The position numbers and the translations under genes were made by a program. 27,505 nt of DNA from a virus, in the IMG/VR virus record IMGVR_UViG_3300017989_000374, positions 1-27,505 of that record; one strand, 5' to 3'. The notes beneath the pieces are model-generated. The model was given only the letters and a program-made list of their open reading frames with translations, searched no databases and had not been told where the DNA came from. Positions 1 through 8,168 of this stretch are shown piece after piece. The first letter of the stretch is position 1. Every line of letters begins with the position of its first letter.

Positions 1-219
1 ATATTAACTCATGCGGATAACATATTGAAGGGTAGGGCTAGAGAAAATGTATCTTCAAAATATAAAGGAGTTTGCTTTGATAAGAGAAGAAACAAATATA
101 TTGTTTACTTCAAAAATAAGTTTATTGGAAGGTTTAAAACTGAACATGAAGCAATGATGAAATATGAGCAAGTAAAATCTGAATACGTAAAAAGAAATAA
201 TATTAAATTAAAAGCATGA
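1..219 (+). CDS. Homing endonuclease C-terminal part with AP2-like domain (5' end outside window)
   Basis: The frame is open from base 1, so the gene starts upstream of the window and only its last 72 residues are seen. The visible protein has a short linker (ILTHADNI) followed by SSKYKGVCFDKRRNKYIV and GRFKTEHEAMMKYEQ. This pattern is typical of the AP2/ERF-like DNA-binding domain at the C-terminus of phage HNH homing endonucleases. The N-terminal HNH nuclease part cannot be seen, so activity is inferred from the family. The gene is markedly AT-richer and more AAA/AAT/ATA-biased than the neighbouring phage genes, which fits recent arrival as a mobile gene. Its stop codon overlaps the ATG of the next small ORF (ATGA). 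A stand-alone AP2 DNA-binding protein is possible but less likely. Confidence 0.7.
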   Translation: MLTHADNILKGRARENVSSKYKGVCFDKRRNKYIVYFKNKFIGRFKTEHEAMMKYEQVKSEYVKRNNIKLKA

Positions 220-329
220 ACAAAGCAAGAAACCGCAAACACTATACACCATGCGAGGCCAAGCAACGCAAAAGGATAGGAAAGCAAGTTGAAAAGGCTT
301 TTAATATATTCACAGGCTATTACAAGTAA
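216..329 (+). CDS. Small basic protein, 37 aa, unknown function
   Basis: An ATG at 216 opens a 37-residue frame ending with TAA at 327-329. It overlaps the preceding stop (ATGA) and the following start (TAATG), so it is probably translationally coupled to both neighbours. The product is rich in Lys and Arg (MNKARNRKHY at the start, KQRKRIGKQ in the middle) and has no recognisable domain. Support comes mainly from the tight overlaps and from the fact that it fills the only gap between the endonuclease remnant and ninG. It could be a chance frame; no function is assigned. Confidence 0.5.
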   Translation: MNKARNRKHYTPCEAKQRKRIGKQVEKAFNIFTGYYK

Positions 330-880
330 TGCCACGCTGTAACCACTGCAATACCAAATTTAAAAAGCGTTACCCTAATCAGATGGGTGCGCTTTCCTTT
401 TGCTTAGATACTGACGAATGCACAACGGCGTTTTGGGATGCGGTTAAAGCCAAACGAATCAAAGACGCGCAAAAGAAAAAGCGACAATTCAAAAAGGATA
501 ACAAACGAAAACAAGACTATGAAAAAGACTTGGAAAAAGTGTTCAATGAATTTATAAGATTGCGTGACAAATGGAAACCGTGTATTTCATGCGATGCGAA
601 AGGTGGAGAATATACAATGTCGGCTGGTCATTATTTTCCGGCTGGATCACACAAGAACGTGAGATTTGACGAAGACAACGTTCACGGTCAATGTTGGTAT
701 AATTGCAACAAAAACAAAAGCGGCAATTTATCCGAATACCTTCCAAGGCTAATTGACAGAATAGGACAAAAGAGATTTGACGAACTAAGCCAAAGAAGGA
801 ACGAACCAAGAAGGTACACAATACCAGAACTAAAAGAACTGATTGAACATTACAAACAGAAAGTGAAGAATTTGAAATAA
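329..880 (+). CDS. ninG: NinG/Rap-like recombination protein
   Basis: This 183-residue protein matches the lambda NinG (Rap) family, which in lambda is a structure-specific endonuclease acting on Holliday junctions and D-loops during recombination. An N-terminal zinc-ribbon-like cluster has C4, C7, C25 and C31. A Lys-rich, probably helical stretch spans about residues 40-70. The core has C85-x2-C88, then AGHYFPAGS (H101), RFDEDNVHGQC (N117, H119, C122) and C126-N, the metal-binding His/Cys/Asn arrangement of the family. The length fits lambda NinG (about 200 residues). The ATG overlaps the previous stop. The gene belongs to the early/middle recombination functions, although here it lies just upstream of the terminase region. 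Confidence 0.9.
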   Translation: MPRCNHCNTKFKKRYPNQMGALSFCLDTDECTTAFWDAVKAKRIKDAQKKKRQFKKDNKRKQDYEKDLEKVFNEFIRLRDKWKPCISCDAKGGEYTMSAGHYFPAGSHKNVRFDEDNVHGQCWYNCNKNKSGNLSEYLPRLIDRIGQKRFDELSQRRNEPRRYTIPELKELIEHYKQKVKNLK

Positions 881-896
881 TTTGTATATTTATCGC

Positions 897-1142
897 ATGG
901 AATTAATACACAAAACACACGTATTCATTTTCTTATGCGCTTGGTTTGTCACTAACTTTGAGCCATTGACAAGAACATTACACATCGGATTGATGAAATT
1001 ACCGTTGCGGTTTCGAGGTTTATTCGAGCCGCTTTTTTGCTTTAAGTGTTTGACGCTTTGGTCAATTCTACTGATCACACAAGACGTTGTTCCGGCACTG
1101 TTATTTTCTTTTATTGCTTCTTGGTATGACAAAGACAATTAA
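897..1142 (+). CDS. Small integral membrane protein with CxxC motif
   Basis: The frame is open from a TTG at 882, but the ATG at 897 (MELIHKTHVF) is the more likely start, giving 81 residues. Two or three hydrophobic segments are visible: HVFIFLCAWFV near the start, then LWSILLITQDVVPALLFSFIASW near the end. A CFKC motif lies between them. The product is probably an inner-membrane protein of unknown role. Its end (ASWYDKDN) overlaps the start of the next gene by 17 bases. A holin-like role is possible from topology alone, but a better holin candidate lies in the lysis cassette at 22876. Confidence 0.65.
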   Translation: MELIHKTHVFIFLCAWFVTNFEPLTRTLHIGLMKLPLRFRGLFEPLFCFKCLTLWSILLITQDVVPALLFSFIASWYDKDN

Positions 1143-1329
1143 CAAGGAGGATTTCGAACAATACCGTGTAAACGGATGGACGACCAAACAACGAATGAAG
1201 GAACTTGCGCGTCTTTACAATGAACACGTTGAACCAAGCAAACAAATCAAATCTTGCATGTGTAGCAAGGTCAACCGCAAAATATATCACAACATCATTT
1301 TCACTTGGTATGACCAAAAAGCAAATTGA
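1126..1329 (+). CDS. Small conserved phage protein, 67 aa, unknown function
   Basis: The open frame extends upstream to 1087. The start at 1126 (MTKTINKEDFEQYRV) is preferred because it gives a soluble protein and the same overlap geometry as the next junction. The product is basic and probably helical, with TKQRMKELARLYNEH followed by SKQIKSCMCSK. I do not recognise a named family. It ends in TWYDQKAN and overlaps the next gene by 20 bases. The base string around its start (TTGGTATGAC) recurs at the start of the next gene. It sits in an operon-like run towards the terminase genes. Confidence 0.6.
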   Translation: MTKTINKEDFEQYRVNGWTTKQRMKELARLYNEHVEPSKQIKSCMCSKVNRKIYHNIIFTWYDQKAN

Positions 1330-1822
1330 TACTGAAGTTCCGGTGATTTATGACGCGTTGTTGCTGACCGCGCAAAGAATGTGCGCCAAATACAACCGGA
1401 CATATTCCCCGAATGAAGTGGTATCAATTGCATACGAATACGCGGTCAAGGTCAAAGGAAAGATTGAAACAGCAGAAATGCTTAAACGATGGATGACGGC
1501 GCGAATATGTCAAGAAATCGCAAAGACCAACAGCACAACAAATAGAAAACTATCTGTGACAGCTTTTGAAACGATCGACAACATATTAAGAATTGAAGAA
1601 GCTGACGTTGATCCATACGAAGCCGAAGTGAAAGCGGTTGAATCATACGCAAAGATTAAAGACAGGGTGAAACGCCGCGTGTTTGAAGTTTACTACTATG
1701 AAGGAATCAACACATGTCGCAAAATGGAGAATTACTTTGGTATTAGCCGCGTTTCCGCAATGAACTTGATTCAAGAAATGAAACAAGACTTGCAAGAAAT
1801 CGCAAAAAAACAAATATATTAA
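1310..1822 (+). CDS. Sigma-70 region-4-like HTH transcription regulator
   Basis: The frame opens at 1205, but the ATG at 1310 (MTKKQIDTEVP) fits best because it gives a compact 170-residue protein and a short overlap with the previous gene. The C-terminal third contains KDRVKRRVFEVYYYEG, then TCRKMENYFGISRVSAMNLIQEMKQDL. That is a helix-turn-helix layout like sigma region 4 or ArpU-type phage late regulators. The N-terminal half is helical (AQRMCAKYNRTYSPNEVVSIAYEYAV) and resembles the start of small sigma-like factors. Placement just upstream of terminase suits a late-gene activator, as in many siphophages; this is inference. A DNA-binding terminase accessory factor is an alternative. Confidence 0.6.
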   Translation: MTKKQIDTEVPVIYDALLLTAQRMCAKYNRTYSPNEVVSIAYEYAVKVKGKIETAEMLKRWMTARICQEIAKTNSTTNRKLSVTAFETIDNILRIEEADVDPYEAEVKAVESYAKIKDRVKRRVFEVYYYEGINTCRKMENYFGISRVSAMNLIQEMKQDLQEIAKKQIY

Positions 1823-1838
1823 ACAAAATAAATAAGTG

Positions 1839-2171
1839 ATGAAAGTACAATTGAAAGAAGAGTACGTGAACTGTAAAATCATTGTGACGACACAGTTCAA
1901 TCGAAAAGTAAAAATTGACACAAGCCGCGAAGATGTAATGTTGTTCGCTGATGTAGAAGCATTCAAATTCATGTTTGAACCAGTAGAAACAAAGAAGAAG
2001 AAAAAGACCAAAGAACCACTGATTGAAGCGGTTGAGAATGATGGCGAATTCTTCGAGGATAAACCAAAAGCACTTGAAGAACTAACATTGAAGGAATTAC
2101 GCGAAAAGTTCCCAGATATAGAGGCGCGCTCAAAAAAAGACTTTCTTAAACAACTAGCCGGAGAAGAATAA
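1839..2171 (+). CDS. Hypothetical protein with C-terminal HeH/LEM-like motif
   Basis: A GTG at 1836 and an ATG at 1839 are both possible starts; the ATG (MKVQLKEEYVNCKIIV) is preferred, giving 110 residues. The N-terminal half is beta-rich and ends in MFEPVETKKKKKTK. An acidic linker follows, then ELTLKELREKFPDIEARS and KKDFLKQL. That C-terminal segment resembles the short two-helix HeH/LEM or SAP-like motif seen at the ends of several phage structural and DNA-associated proteins. No catalytic residues are seen. The TAA overlaps the next ATG (TAATG). It may be an accessory head or DNA-binding protein, but the evidence is thin. Confidence 0.55.
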   Translation: MKVQLKEEYVNCKIIVTTQFNRKVKIDTSREDVMLFADVEAFKFMFEPVETKKKKKTKEPLIEAVENDGEFFEDKPKALEELTLKELREKFPDIEARSKKDFLKQLAGEE

Positions 2172-2401
2172 TGATATGGCTATCAATTGCAATCGTCATT
2201 TCATCTGGTGTTTTTGTCGCTGGATGGAAGGCGGTTGTCAAGATGAAAGAAGATGGACACACAGAGCGACTAAAGATAGACATTGAAGGCGACCAAGTAG
2301 AGAAGTACAACGAATGGTTGGCCGACACAAACGAACACATGTTATCCGACAAAATAGCAACCAAATTCAAAATAATAATAAAGAATGGCGACCAAGAATA
2401 A
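2171..2401 (+). CDS. Small single-pass membrane protein
   Basis: This 76-residue product begins with one hydrophobic segment (IWLSIAIVISSGVFVAGW, about residues 2-19). A charged, probably helical soluble part with KEDGHTERLKIDIEGDQ follows. The N-terminal segment has no clear signal-peptidase site, so it is more likely an N-terminal anchor than a secreted protein. The gene overlaps the previous stop by one base and the terminase small subunit start by 17 bases, so it is in the same operon. No family was recognised. Possible roles include membrane-linked superinfection functions, but nothing in the sequence shows this. Confidence 0.6.
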   Translation: MIWLSIAIVISSGVFVAGWKAVVKMKEDGHTERLKIDIEGDQVEKYNEWLADTNEHMLSDKIATKFKIIIKNGDQE

Positions 2402-2819
2402 AATGACCAAAGAAAAGTTTGAGGCTATTTGCGTGGAACTAGAAGAAACACACCACGGGTTACTTCACCTTTGTAAAAAACATGGTCTAAATTCACGTAG
2501 ACCGTTCCATACCTACTTGGAAAAGGACACCGAACACATGAACAGATACGCGCGCGCACGTGACAAACAACTGGACTATCTTGAAGAACTACTTCGTGAA
2601 GCGTCATTTGATGGTAGCAAGGATGGAGAAACCGCCGGAACAATTAACATTGGTTCAAACCACATTCAACGTGATCGGCTGAAGGTAGACACACTGAAAT
2701 TCATTTTAGGCAAATTAAGAGCGCGCAAATGGGGTGACAAGATCGATGTAACAAGTGACGGTGAAAAGATCGACGCAATTAATGTGACAATTGTGCGACC
2801 TGAAGACAAGGAGGGTTAA
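2385..2819 (+). CDS. terS: Terminase small subunit
   Basis: The 144-residue protein has the layout of Sf6-type small terminases. An N-terminal HTH region (residues about 8-50, LCKKHGLNSRRPFHTYLEKD) precedes a helical oligomerisation segment starting MNRYARARDKQLDYLEELL. The characteristic C-terminal RDRLKVDTLKFILGKLRARKWGDK follows at about residues 97-120. Small terminases recognise the packaging site and regulate the large subunit. Placement immediately upstream of the large subunit supports the call. The start ATG (MATKNKMTKEK) overlaps the previous gene; the alternative ATG seven codons in would also keep the HTH. The end has IDAINVTIVRPEDKEG, a tail common in this family. Confidence 0.85.
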   Translation: MATKNKMTKEKFEAICVELEETHHGLLHLCKKHGLNSRRPFHTYLEKDTEHMNRYARARDKQLDYLEELLREASFDGSKDGETAGTINIGSNHIQRDRLKVDTLKFILGKLRARKWGDKIDVTSDGEKIDAINVTIVRPEDKEG

Positions 2820-2864
2820 CAAAAATGTGTAATCCTACGGGGTGAAGTATGCAAAGAGTGTGAA

Positions 2865-4031
2865 ATGGAAATCAAAGGCACGATAGTATTTGAAAAGAAT
2901 TGGGCGGCGTTACAGTCGCCTTTTCGTTTTATTGAGAATCGCGGCGGTTCACGTTCTTCAAAGACTTGGAGTTTGTGTCAATGCGTTATACTTGACTGTC
3001 TGGCTGATCCTGTTGCTGATTGGTCAATTGTACGTAAAACGTTCCCAGCACTTCGGGCAACCGTCATGCGTGACTTTATCACTGTATTGTCTGACATGAA
3101 CATGTACAACCAGGTAAGTCACAATAAAACGGAACACGTTATTTTGTTTTCGAACGGCGCACGTGTCGAATTCTTCAGCGTAGACAACGAACAAAAGCTT
3201 CGAGGGCGCAAACGCCGCAAGTGTTGGGTGAACGAATGCAATGACCTATGGACAGAAGACTTTGTTCAACTGAATATGCGTACCACTGAAAAGGTTGTGT
3301 TTGATTATAACCCGTCAGAAGTAGTTGGATGGATTGATGACTTGCCACAGGAAGAAATCAAAGTGATTCATAGTACGTACAAAGACAATCCGTTTCTTGA
3401 AAAGTCTATTGCAAATCAGATTGAAGACCTGAAGCGAACTGATCCTGTATTATACGACATTTATGCGCTAGGTATTCACGCAACAAGCCGTGAAAATGTT
3501 TACCAAATGTGGGAAGTGTTACCAGAGAAACCCGAACGATTCAAGCAATATTGTTACGGTCTTGACTTTGGATATGTTCACCCGCTCGCCTTGGTTCGTA
3601 TTTGGTATCACGAAAATGAACGGTATTACGAAGAAGTGATATACGAAAGTTATCTGAAGCCAAACGACATGCTTCCAAAGTTTGAAGAACTAGGAATTGA
3701 AAAGGACGTTGAAATAATAGCTGACCATGCGCGTCCAGATTTGATCGCCGACCTTCGCGCTGAAGGGTACTACGTTTTGAATGCAAACAAAGACGTTCAG
3801 GCCGGAATAACAATCGTGCGTTCATGTATCAACTATGTCGATAAAAACGCAAAGAATATCCAACGCGAAAACAAAGCGTACAAACACAAGAAGATTAACG
3901 GCGAAATTCGAGACAAAGAGATTCACAAAAGGAATGACGATGCGATGGACGCAATTCGATACGGTGACATGTGGATTCACAAATACAGCATTGAAGGGAT
4001 AGACGAAACACTTTCATTCAGTCTTGATTAA
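2865..4031 (+). CDS. terL: Terminase large subunit (packaging ATPase and nuclease)
   Basis: This 388-residue protein is the motor and nuclease that cuts and packages phage DNA. The N-terminal ATPase has a Walker A motif GSRSSKT (about residues 28-34) and a Walker B-like KCWVNECN (about 119-126, with E124 as the likely catalytic glutamate). A coupling-type segment FDYNPSEVVGW lies near residues 145-155. The C-terminal RNase-H-like nuclease starts at YGLDFG (D234), continues through ADHARPDLIADLRAEGY, and ends with NDDAMDAIRYG (D358, D359, D362). This matches the PBSX/Terminase_3 type. The length is slightly short but complete. A 45-base gap separates it from the small subunit and contains no convincing gene. 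Confidence 0.95.
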   Translation: MEIKGTIVFEKNWAALQSPFRFIENRGGSRSSKTWSLCQCVILDCLADPVADWSIVRKTFPALRATVMRDFITVLSDMNMYNQVSHNKTEHVILFSNGARVEFFSVDNEQKLRGRKRRKCWVNECNDLWTEDFVQLNMRTTEKVVFDYNPSEVVGWIDDLPQEEIKVIHSTYKDNPFLEKSIANQIEDLKRTDPVLYDIYALGIHATSRENVYQMWEVLPEKPERFKQYCYGLDFGYVHPLALVRIWYHENERYYEEVIYESYLKPNDMLPKFEELGIEKDVEIIADHARPDLIADLRAEGYYVLNANKDVQAGITIVRSCINYVDKNAKNIQRENKAYKHKKINGEIRDKEIHKRNDDAMDAIRYGDMWIHKYSIEGIDETLSFSLD

Positions 4032-4059
4032 CGTCAAAACATTGTAAACCTATACAAGT

Positions 4060-5487
4060 ATGGCGACATCAGAAATTGCAAAACCATTCACAATATCACC
4101 GGCGTTCAATCCGCTTCGGTACATCTACGACAGCACAAACAAGAACGAAGAAGGGTTCAAGTACATCTTCGATATTTACGAAGCTGGAACGTCTAACAAG
4201 ATTGCAGAAAGAAAAGTATCACCAGAATTCTCAACAGGGTACGGCAATCAGCAACTTGCAAAACTGTTGCAAGGATTTGTTTCAGGTGACTTTGATCCGA
4301 CCAACAACAGCACGTTTGACGCTACAAATTGCTATTATCGCTATGACGTAAAGATAGGTGAAGAATACATTCTACCAGTATCATACACAGCCGCATTAAC
4401 ACAAAACGGTTCTTTCGTTCGCATTACGGCAACACATTCATTTGATGTTGGTGACGCGGTTGTGATTGAGCAAAATGACGGAGGTACAGCAAATCCAAAT
4501 CTTGAAGGTCTTTTCGTAGTTACATCGGTAAACGGCACAACGGATTTCACAGTCAATTCACCGTGGTCAGATGTCACAGACGCAAATATTGACGGCGAAG
4601 TTCGTTATTCGGACAACCGCAAGACGGTGACACGTGACATTGTGACTGTTTCCGGTGCGTTAGTTTTCAACGGCGCGTTCAGCTTTGTCGATTGGAAGAC
4701 ATACGATGAAGCCGACTACATCACAAACACATCGAGCGCAAAACTATTAACAAGCCTACCTTCGGAATTCACAGCGTATGAAGATCAAACAATTTATGTT
4801 AACAGTCTGACAAATCAACTTTCTACGCTTCTGATGGAGTTCGTCAACTCAACGGGTGACGTGTTCCGTAAATCACTAGACGCAACAGCATACATAAATC
4901 AAACTTTAGTTTGTGGTTCAAATCTTCAGGCAAGTTTGTCGCTCATATCTGGTTCGGGTGACCTAGTGGAAGATGACGTTGAATGGTATGATTTCACAAT
5001 CGTGAATTCTTTTGGAACTGCGCAAAGCGAAACACACCGCATCAATATTGACCGCCGTTGTCGAATCAATGAATATCAACTTGCATTTCGTGACCGCCTT
5101 GGTTCAATGCTTTCTTATTCGTTCACGTTGCATGATGACGAAAGCGGAACAATAAACCGAACGACATACAACAAAGAGGTTGCCGGAAGTGTTAACGGTG
5201 CAACTTCAAGATGGCAATACGATACGCATGAACGCGGAATGAAGTCAGTCGATATAACACAAAAAGAAGTTTTGACATTACGAACGAACTACATCAAGAC
5301 ACAAGCGGAACTTGATTTGTTCAAAGAACTATTAACAAGTCCAGACGTTTACATTGAAATAGACGGCGTTTGGCAAGCGGTCACAGTTCAAGACACAGGC
5401 TACAACATTCCAAGACTTAGACAGAAGCGATTGCAACGATACGATATTAAAGTAATGCTATCAAACCAAGACGTGATAAATGGCTAA
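4060..5487 (+). CDS. Tail-tip or baseplate-type structural protein
   Basis: The 475-residue protein is beta-rich and has no enzyme motifs. The N-terminal part (FTISPAFNPLRYIYDS, then GFKYIFDIYEAGTS) resembles a family I associate with Bacteroidota phage tail proteins. A compact beta domain follows at about residues 105-185 (DVGDAVVIEQNDGG, LEGLFVVTSVNGTTDFTV). The C-terminal third (RRCRINEYQLAFRDRLGSM, then VDITQKEVLTLRTNYIKTQ) has the look of a distal-tail or baseplate component. Its stop overlaps the next gene by eight bases, and the next protein is of the same kind, so the two probably work together. The exact role is inferred from position between terminase and tape measure. Confidence 0.6.
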   Translation: MATSEIAKPFTISPAFNPLRYIYDSTNKNEEGFKYIFDIYEAGTSNKIAERKVSPEFSTGYGNQQLAKLLQGFVSGDFDPTNNSTFDATNCYYRYDVKIGEEYILPVSYTAALTQNGSFVRITATHSFDVGDAVVIEQNDGGTANPNLEGLFVVTSVNGTTDFTVNSPWSDVTDANIDGEVRYSDNRKTVTRDIVTVSGALVFNGAFSFVDWKTYDEADYITNTSSAKLLTSLPSEFTAYEDQTIYVNSLTNQLSTLLMEFVNSTGDVFRKSLDATAYINQTLVCGSNLQASLSLISGSGDLVEDDVEWYDFTIVNSFGTAQSETHRINIDRRCRINEYQLAFRDRLGSMLSYSFTLHDDESGTINRTTYNKEVAGSVNGATSRWQYDTHERGMKSVDITQKEVLTLRTNYIKTQAELDLFKELLTSPDVYIEIDGVWQAVTVQDTGYNIPRLRQKRLQRYDIKVMLSNQDVING

Positions 5488-8164
5488 CAACACAAACGCA
5501 TACATCAAGACTTCAGCTGGAAACATTTCACTTGTCGAAGGTTCAAGATGTTCTTTGAATTTTGGTATTGCTGACATTCGTGATGTTGGTAGTCGAGGCG
5601 GTACATTCTCGAAACAATTGAATGCGGTATGGGATGACGATAACCACAGAATATTTGGACAACTTTTTGATGTAAACGGCACAACGTTTGATTTTGATTT
5701 CAACCGCCGTGTTGAATGTGAGATACTACAAAACGGAATTGTAATTGTTGACAACGCCTATCTTCAGCTTATCGAAATAAACGAAGAACAACACACGGCA
5801 CAGGATCAAGCACAAGGAAGTTATTCGATTCTTGTTAAGTCAGCACAACGCGACTTGTTCACAAAGATGGGAGCGCAAGAACTGACCGATTTGGATTTCA
5901 CGTATTTGAATCACACATACAACGCCGCGAATGTTGTAGCTAGCTTTACGCATACAGTTGCAGACGGCTACGTTTATCCGATGGCGATCAATGACGATAA
6001 CACATTTCTTTTAACTGACTTCCGTCCGGCAATTTATGTCAATGAGTATTTCAAGCAAATTCACGCTACAAATGGATTCAGTTTTGAAGTGCGCGACTTT
6101 CCGACCTTTGACAAGTTGGTGATACCTTTTGCAAGCGACACACCCGCAATTGATAACACTGACTTTTTAGTTGAAGCGGTCAAGTCAAGTTTTTCAAGTG
6201 ATGGTGGAACACTTACGTCATGGACTGAAGTCACAGACAACGAAAATTTATTCAATCCAACAACGGGAGTGTATGATGTTCCTGTGTATTTGTCAGGCGG
6301 TCAAGCAATCAATATCAACGTAGCAATTGATTGTGATTTCATTCTAGACAACACAAGCGGAGCGGACGCATATCTTGTTGACATAACAAACAGTGGATTT
6401 GATAGGTCAGTAAGATACAAGGGATTTTTTCGAGTGTACAAGAATGGAGCGTTGTACAATTCAGGAAACTTTGTTTTTCCAAATAGCGGAGGCGTTGAAT
6501 TCTTTGAATCGGACACGCCAATATCAAACGGTGATAACACGATATATTCAGACACTTCAACAATCAATATCCCAGTTGGAAACGTATTACCAACGGACAC
6601 ACTTACATTCGAAATTGATTCAGAAGTAACCACAGGAAACAACACACCTCCATTCATGGTTTGGAAGGATGCAGTAAGTTCAACGGCAAACAATGTGACA
6701 GTTAACACACGGATTGATATTAATGATGTGACAGTACGCGCAGAACTTACAGCGAATTCAATCGGCTTCGGATTCGAACAAGACATGAATAACTTTGTAC
6801 CGCCTAAGATTAAACAGAAAGAATTTGTGAAAGCGGTGTGTAACATGGCGCAACTTTGGGCGTACCCTGACGAAGACAATCCAAATAAAATAATATATCA
6901 ACCGCGTGACGCTTACCTTGATGAAGGAACACAAAAAGATTGGAGCGAAAAACTAGCCAAAGACAAAAATCAATTAGTTCGTTTCCTTCCTGAAATTGCA
7001 AGCAAGCGTAAAATATTCACGTACAAGGAAGACAAAGACGTTTACAATGTTCAATACAAGGACGCAACAAACGAAGTCTATGGACAGGCTGAATTCATAT
7101 ACGATACAGAATTTCAACAGAAGGTTGATAAACTAGAACTTGTTTTTAGTCCAACACCAATGACTGAAATAAGCATCAATGCCGTTGTACCTTCGTTCGT
7201 TGGTACAGCGCCAAACAACAACATTCGCATATTGATTCACAACGGAACTGCAATATGTAACACATATGACATATTTGATTTTGCAACAACGGGTGAAACG
7301 GGTTTAACTGATTATCCTGTTGTAAGTCATTTTGATGATCCATACAATCCGACTATTGACATCAATTTTGCGGTGTGTGACTATTACTATTACCAAGGAA
7401 TCACACTAACGAACAACAATCTGTTTAATCTGTACTGGAGGCGTACCATGTACCAACTGAACAAGGGAAAGATGTTGACGGCAATGTTTGACTTGTCTGT
7501 TGCTGATATTGCAGACTTGAAACTGAATGACAAAATATATTGTCGAAATGCGTTTTGGAATATCAACCGAATAATTGACTTTGATGCGAACGGCAACAGT
7601 CTAACAAAAGTCGAATTGTTGAGTATCGACGACGAATTACCAGTATTTCAAAGGAAAAAATTTATACCAAGTTTGCCAAACGGCACAGATAACCCAATAA
7701 AGGGATTGTTATCCGAATTGTACGTACATAACAATGTAAACTTTTCAGATGGTCAAGTAACCATAAAAGGAAAGGGTAACGTGATCAACCAGAACGTCAA
7801 AGCGATTGTGATCGGTAGTGATGGCGTTATACAAGAAGATGGGTACTACCTAAATGGCGAAAAGGTCGGTGAAGCAAGTGACGAAATCGTGAACAACTTG
7901 AAATCGTCGGTGAACATCGATTCAGATTACACGATTGATCCAACCACGGCAGATGTGTTTTACTTGGTTGCTGCCACATTAACGATAACACTACCTGATG
8001 CAGACGCCTATACGAATAGACGCATCTACATCAAAGATGTAAACCAAGGAGGTCAAACAATAACGGTTGCAGCCGGAAACATAGACACACAAACAAGTGT
8101 GAATTTAACAAACAACGATTCATTAACACTTCACGCCAAAGGCGGAAAATGGAATATTTTATAA
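5480..8164 (+). CDS. Large tail-tip/baseplate protein with fibre-like C-terminus
   Basis: At 894 residues this is the longest gene in the window. The N-terminus (DIRDVGSRGGTFSKQLNAVW, then FDFDFNRRVECEILQNG) resembles large tail-tip proteins of Bacteroidota phages. The middle is beta-rich, and a helical patch around residues 430-480 contains KQKEFVKAVCNMAQLWAYP. The last 90 residues (SDYTIDPTTADVFYLVA, LTITLPDADAYTNRRIYIKD, LTLHAKGGKWNIL) match the C-terminal beta module common at the ends of phage fibre and tail-spike proteins. It may be a tail hub or baseplate protein that anchors the fibre encoded next. No peptidase or lysozyme motif was recognised. Confidence 0.65.
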   Translation: MANNTNAYIKTSAGNISLVEGSRCSLNFGIADIRDVGSRGGTFSKQLNAVWDDDNHRIFGQLFDVNGTTFDFDFNRRVECEILQNGIVIVDNAYLQLIEINEEQHTAQDQAQGSYSILVKSAQRDLFTKMGAQELTDLDFTYLNHTYNAANVVASFTHTVADGYVYPMAINDDNTFLLTDFRPAIYVNEYFKQIHATNGFSFEVRDFPTFDKLVIPFASDTPAIDNTDFLVEAVKSSFSSDGGTLTSWTEVTDNENLFNPTTGVYDVPVYLSGGQAININVAIDCDFILDNTSGADAYLVDITNSGFDRSVRYKGFFRVYKNGALYNSGNFVFPNSGGVEFFESDTPISNGDNTIYSDTSTINIPVGNVLPTDTLTFEIDSEVTTGNNTPPFMVWKDAVSSTANNVTVNTRIDINDVTVRAELTANSIGFGFEQDMNNFVPPKIKQKEFVKAVCNMAQLWAYPDEDNPNKIIYQPRDAYLDEGTQKDWSEKLAKDKNQLVRFLPEIASKRKIFTYKEDKDVYNVQYKDATNEVYGQAEFIYDTEFQQKVDKLELVFSPTPMTEISINAVVPSFVGTAPNNNIRILIHNGTAICNTYDIFDFATTGETGLTDYPVVSHFDDPYNPTIDINFAVCDYYYYQGITLTNNNLFNLYWRRTMYQLNKGKMLTAMFDLSVADIADLKLNDKIYCRNAFWNINRIIDFDANGNSLTKVELLSIDDELPVFQRKKFIPSLPNGTDNPIKGLLSELYVHNNVNFSDGQVTIKGKGNVINQNVKAIVIGSDGVIQEDGYYLNGEKVGEASDEIVNNLKSSVNIDSDYTIDPTTADVFYLVAATLTITLPDADAYTNRRIYIKDVNQGGQTITVAAGNIDTQTSVNLTNNDSLTLHAKGGKWNIL

Positions 8165-8168
8165 CAAT

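Noticed and set aside
882-896. TTG start at 882 for the membrane protein
   Set aside because: The ATG at 897 gives a normal N-terminus, and the extra five codons overlap the likely leader.
2820-2864. Tiny frame between the terminase genes (ATG at 2825)
   Set aside because: It encodes only six residues before a stop and has no supporting signal.
6301-6879. Minus-strand 192-residue open frame
   Set aside because: It lies wholly inside the large tail-tip gene, has low-complexity Ser/Val-rich composition typical of an antisense shadow, and has no start context.
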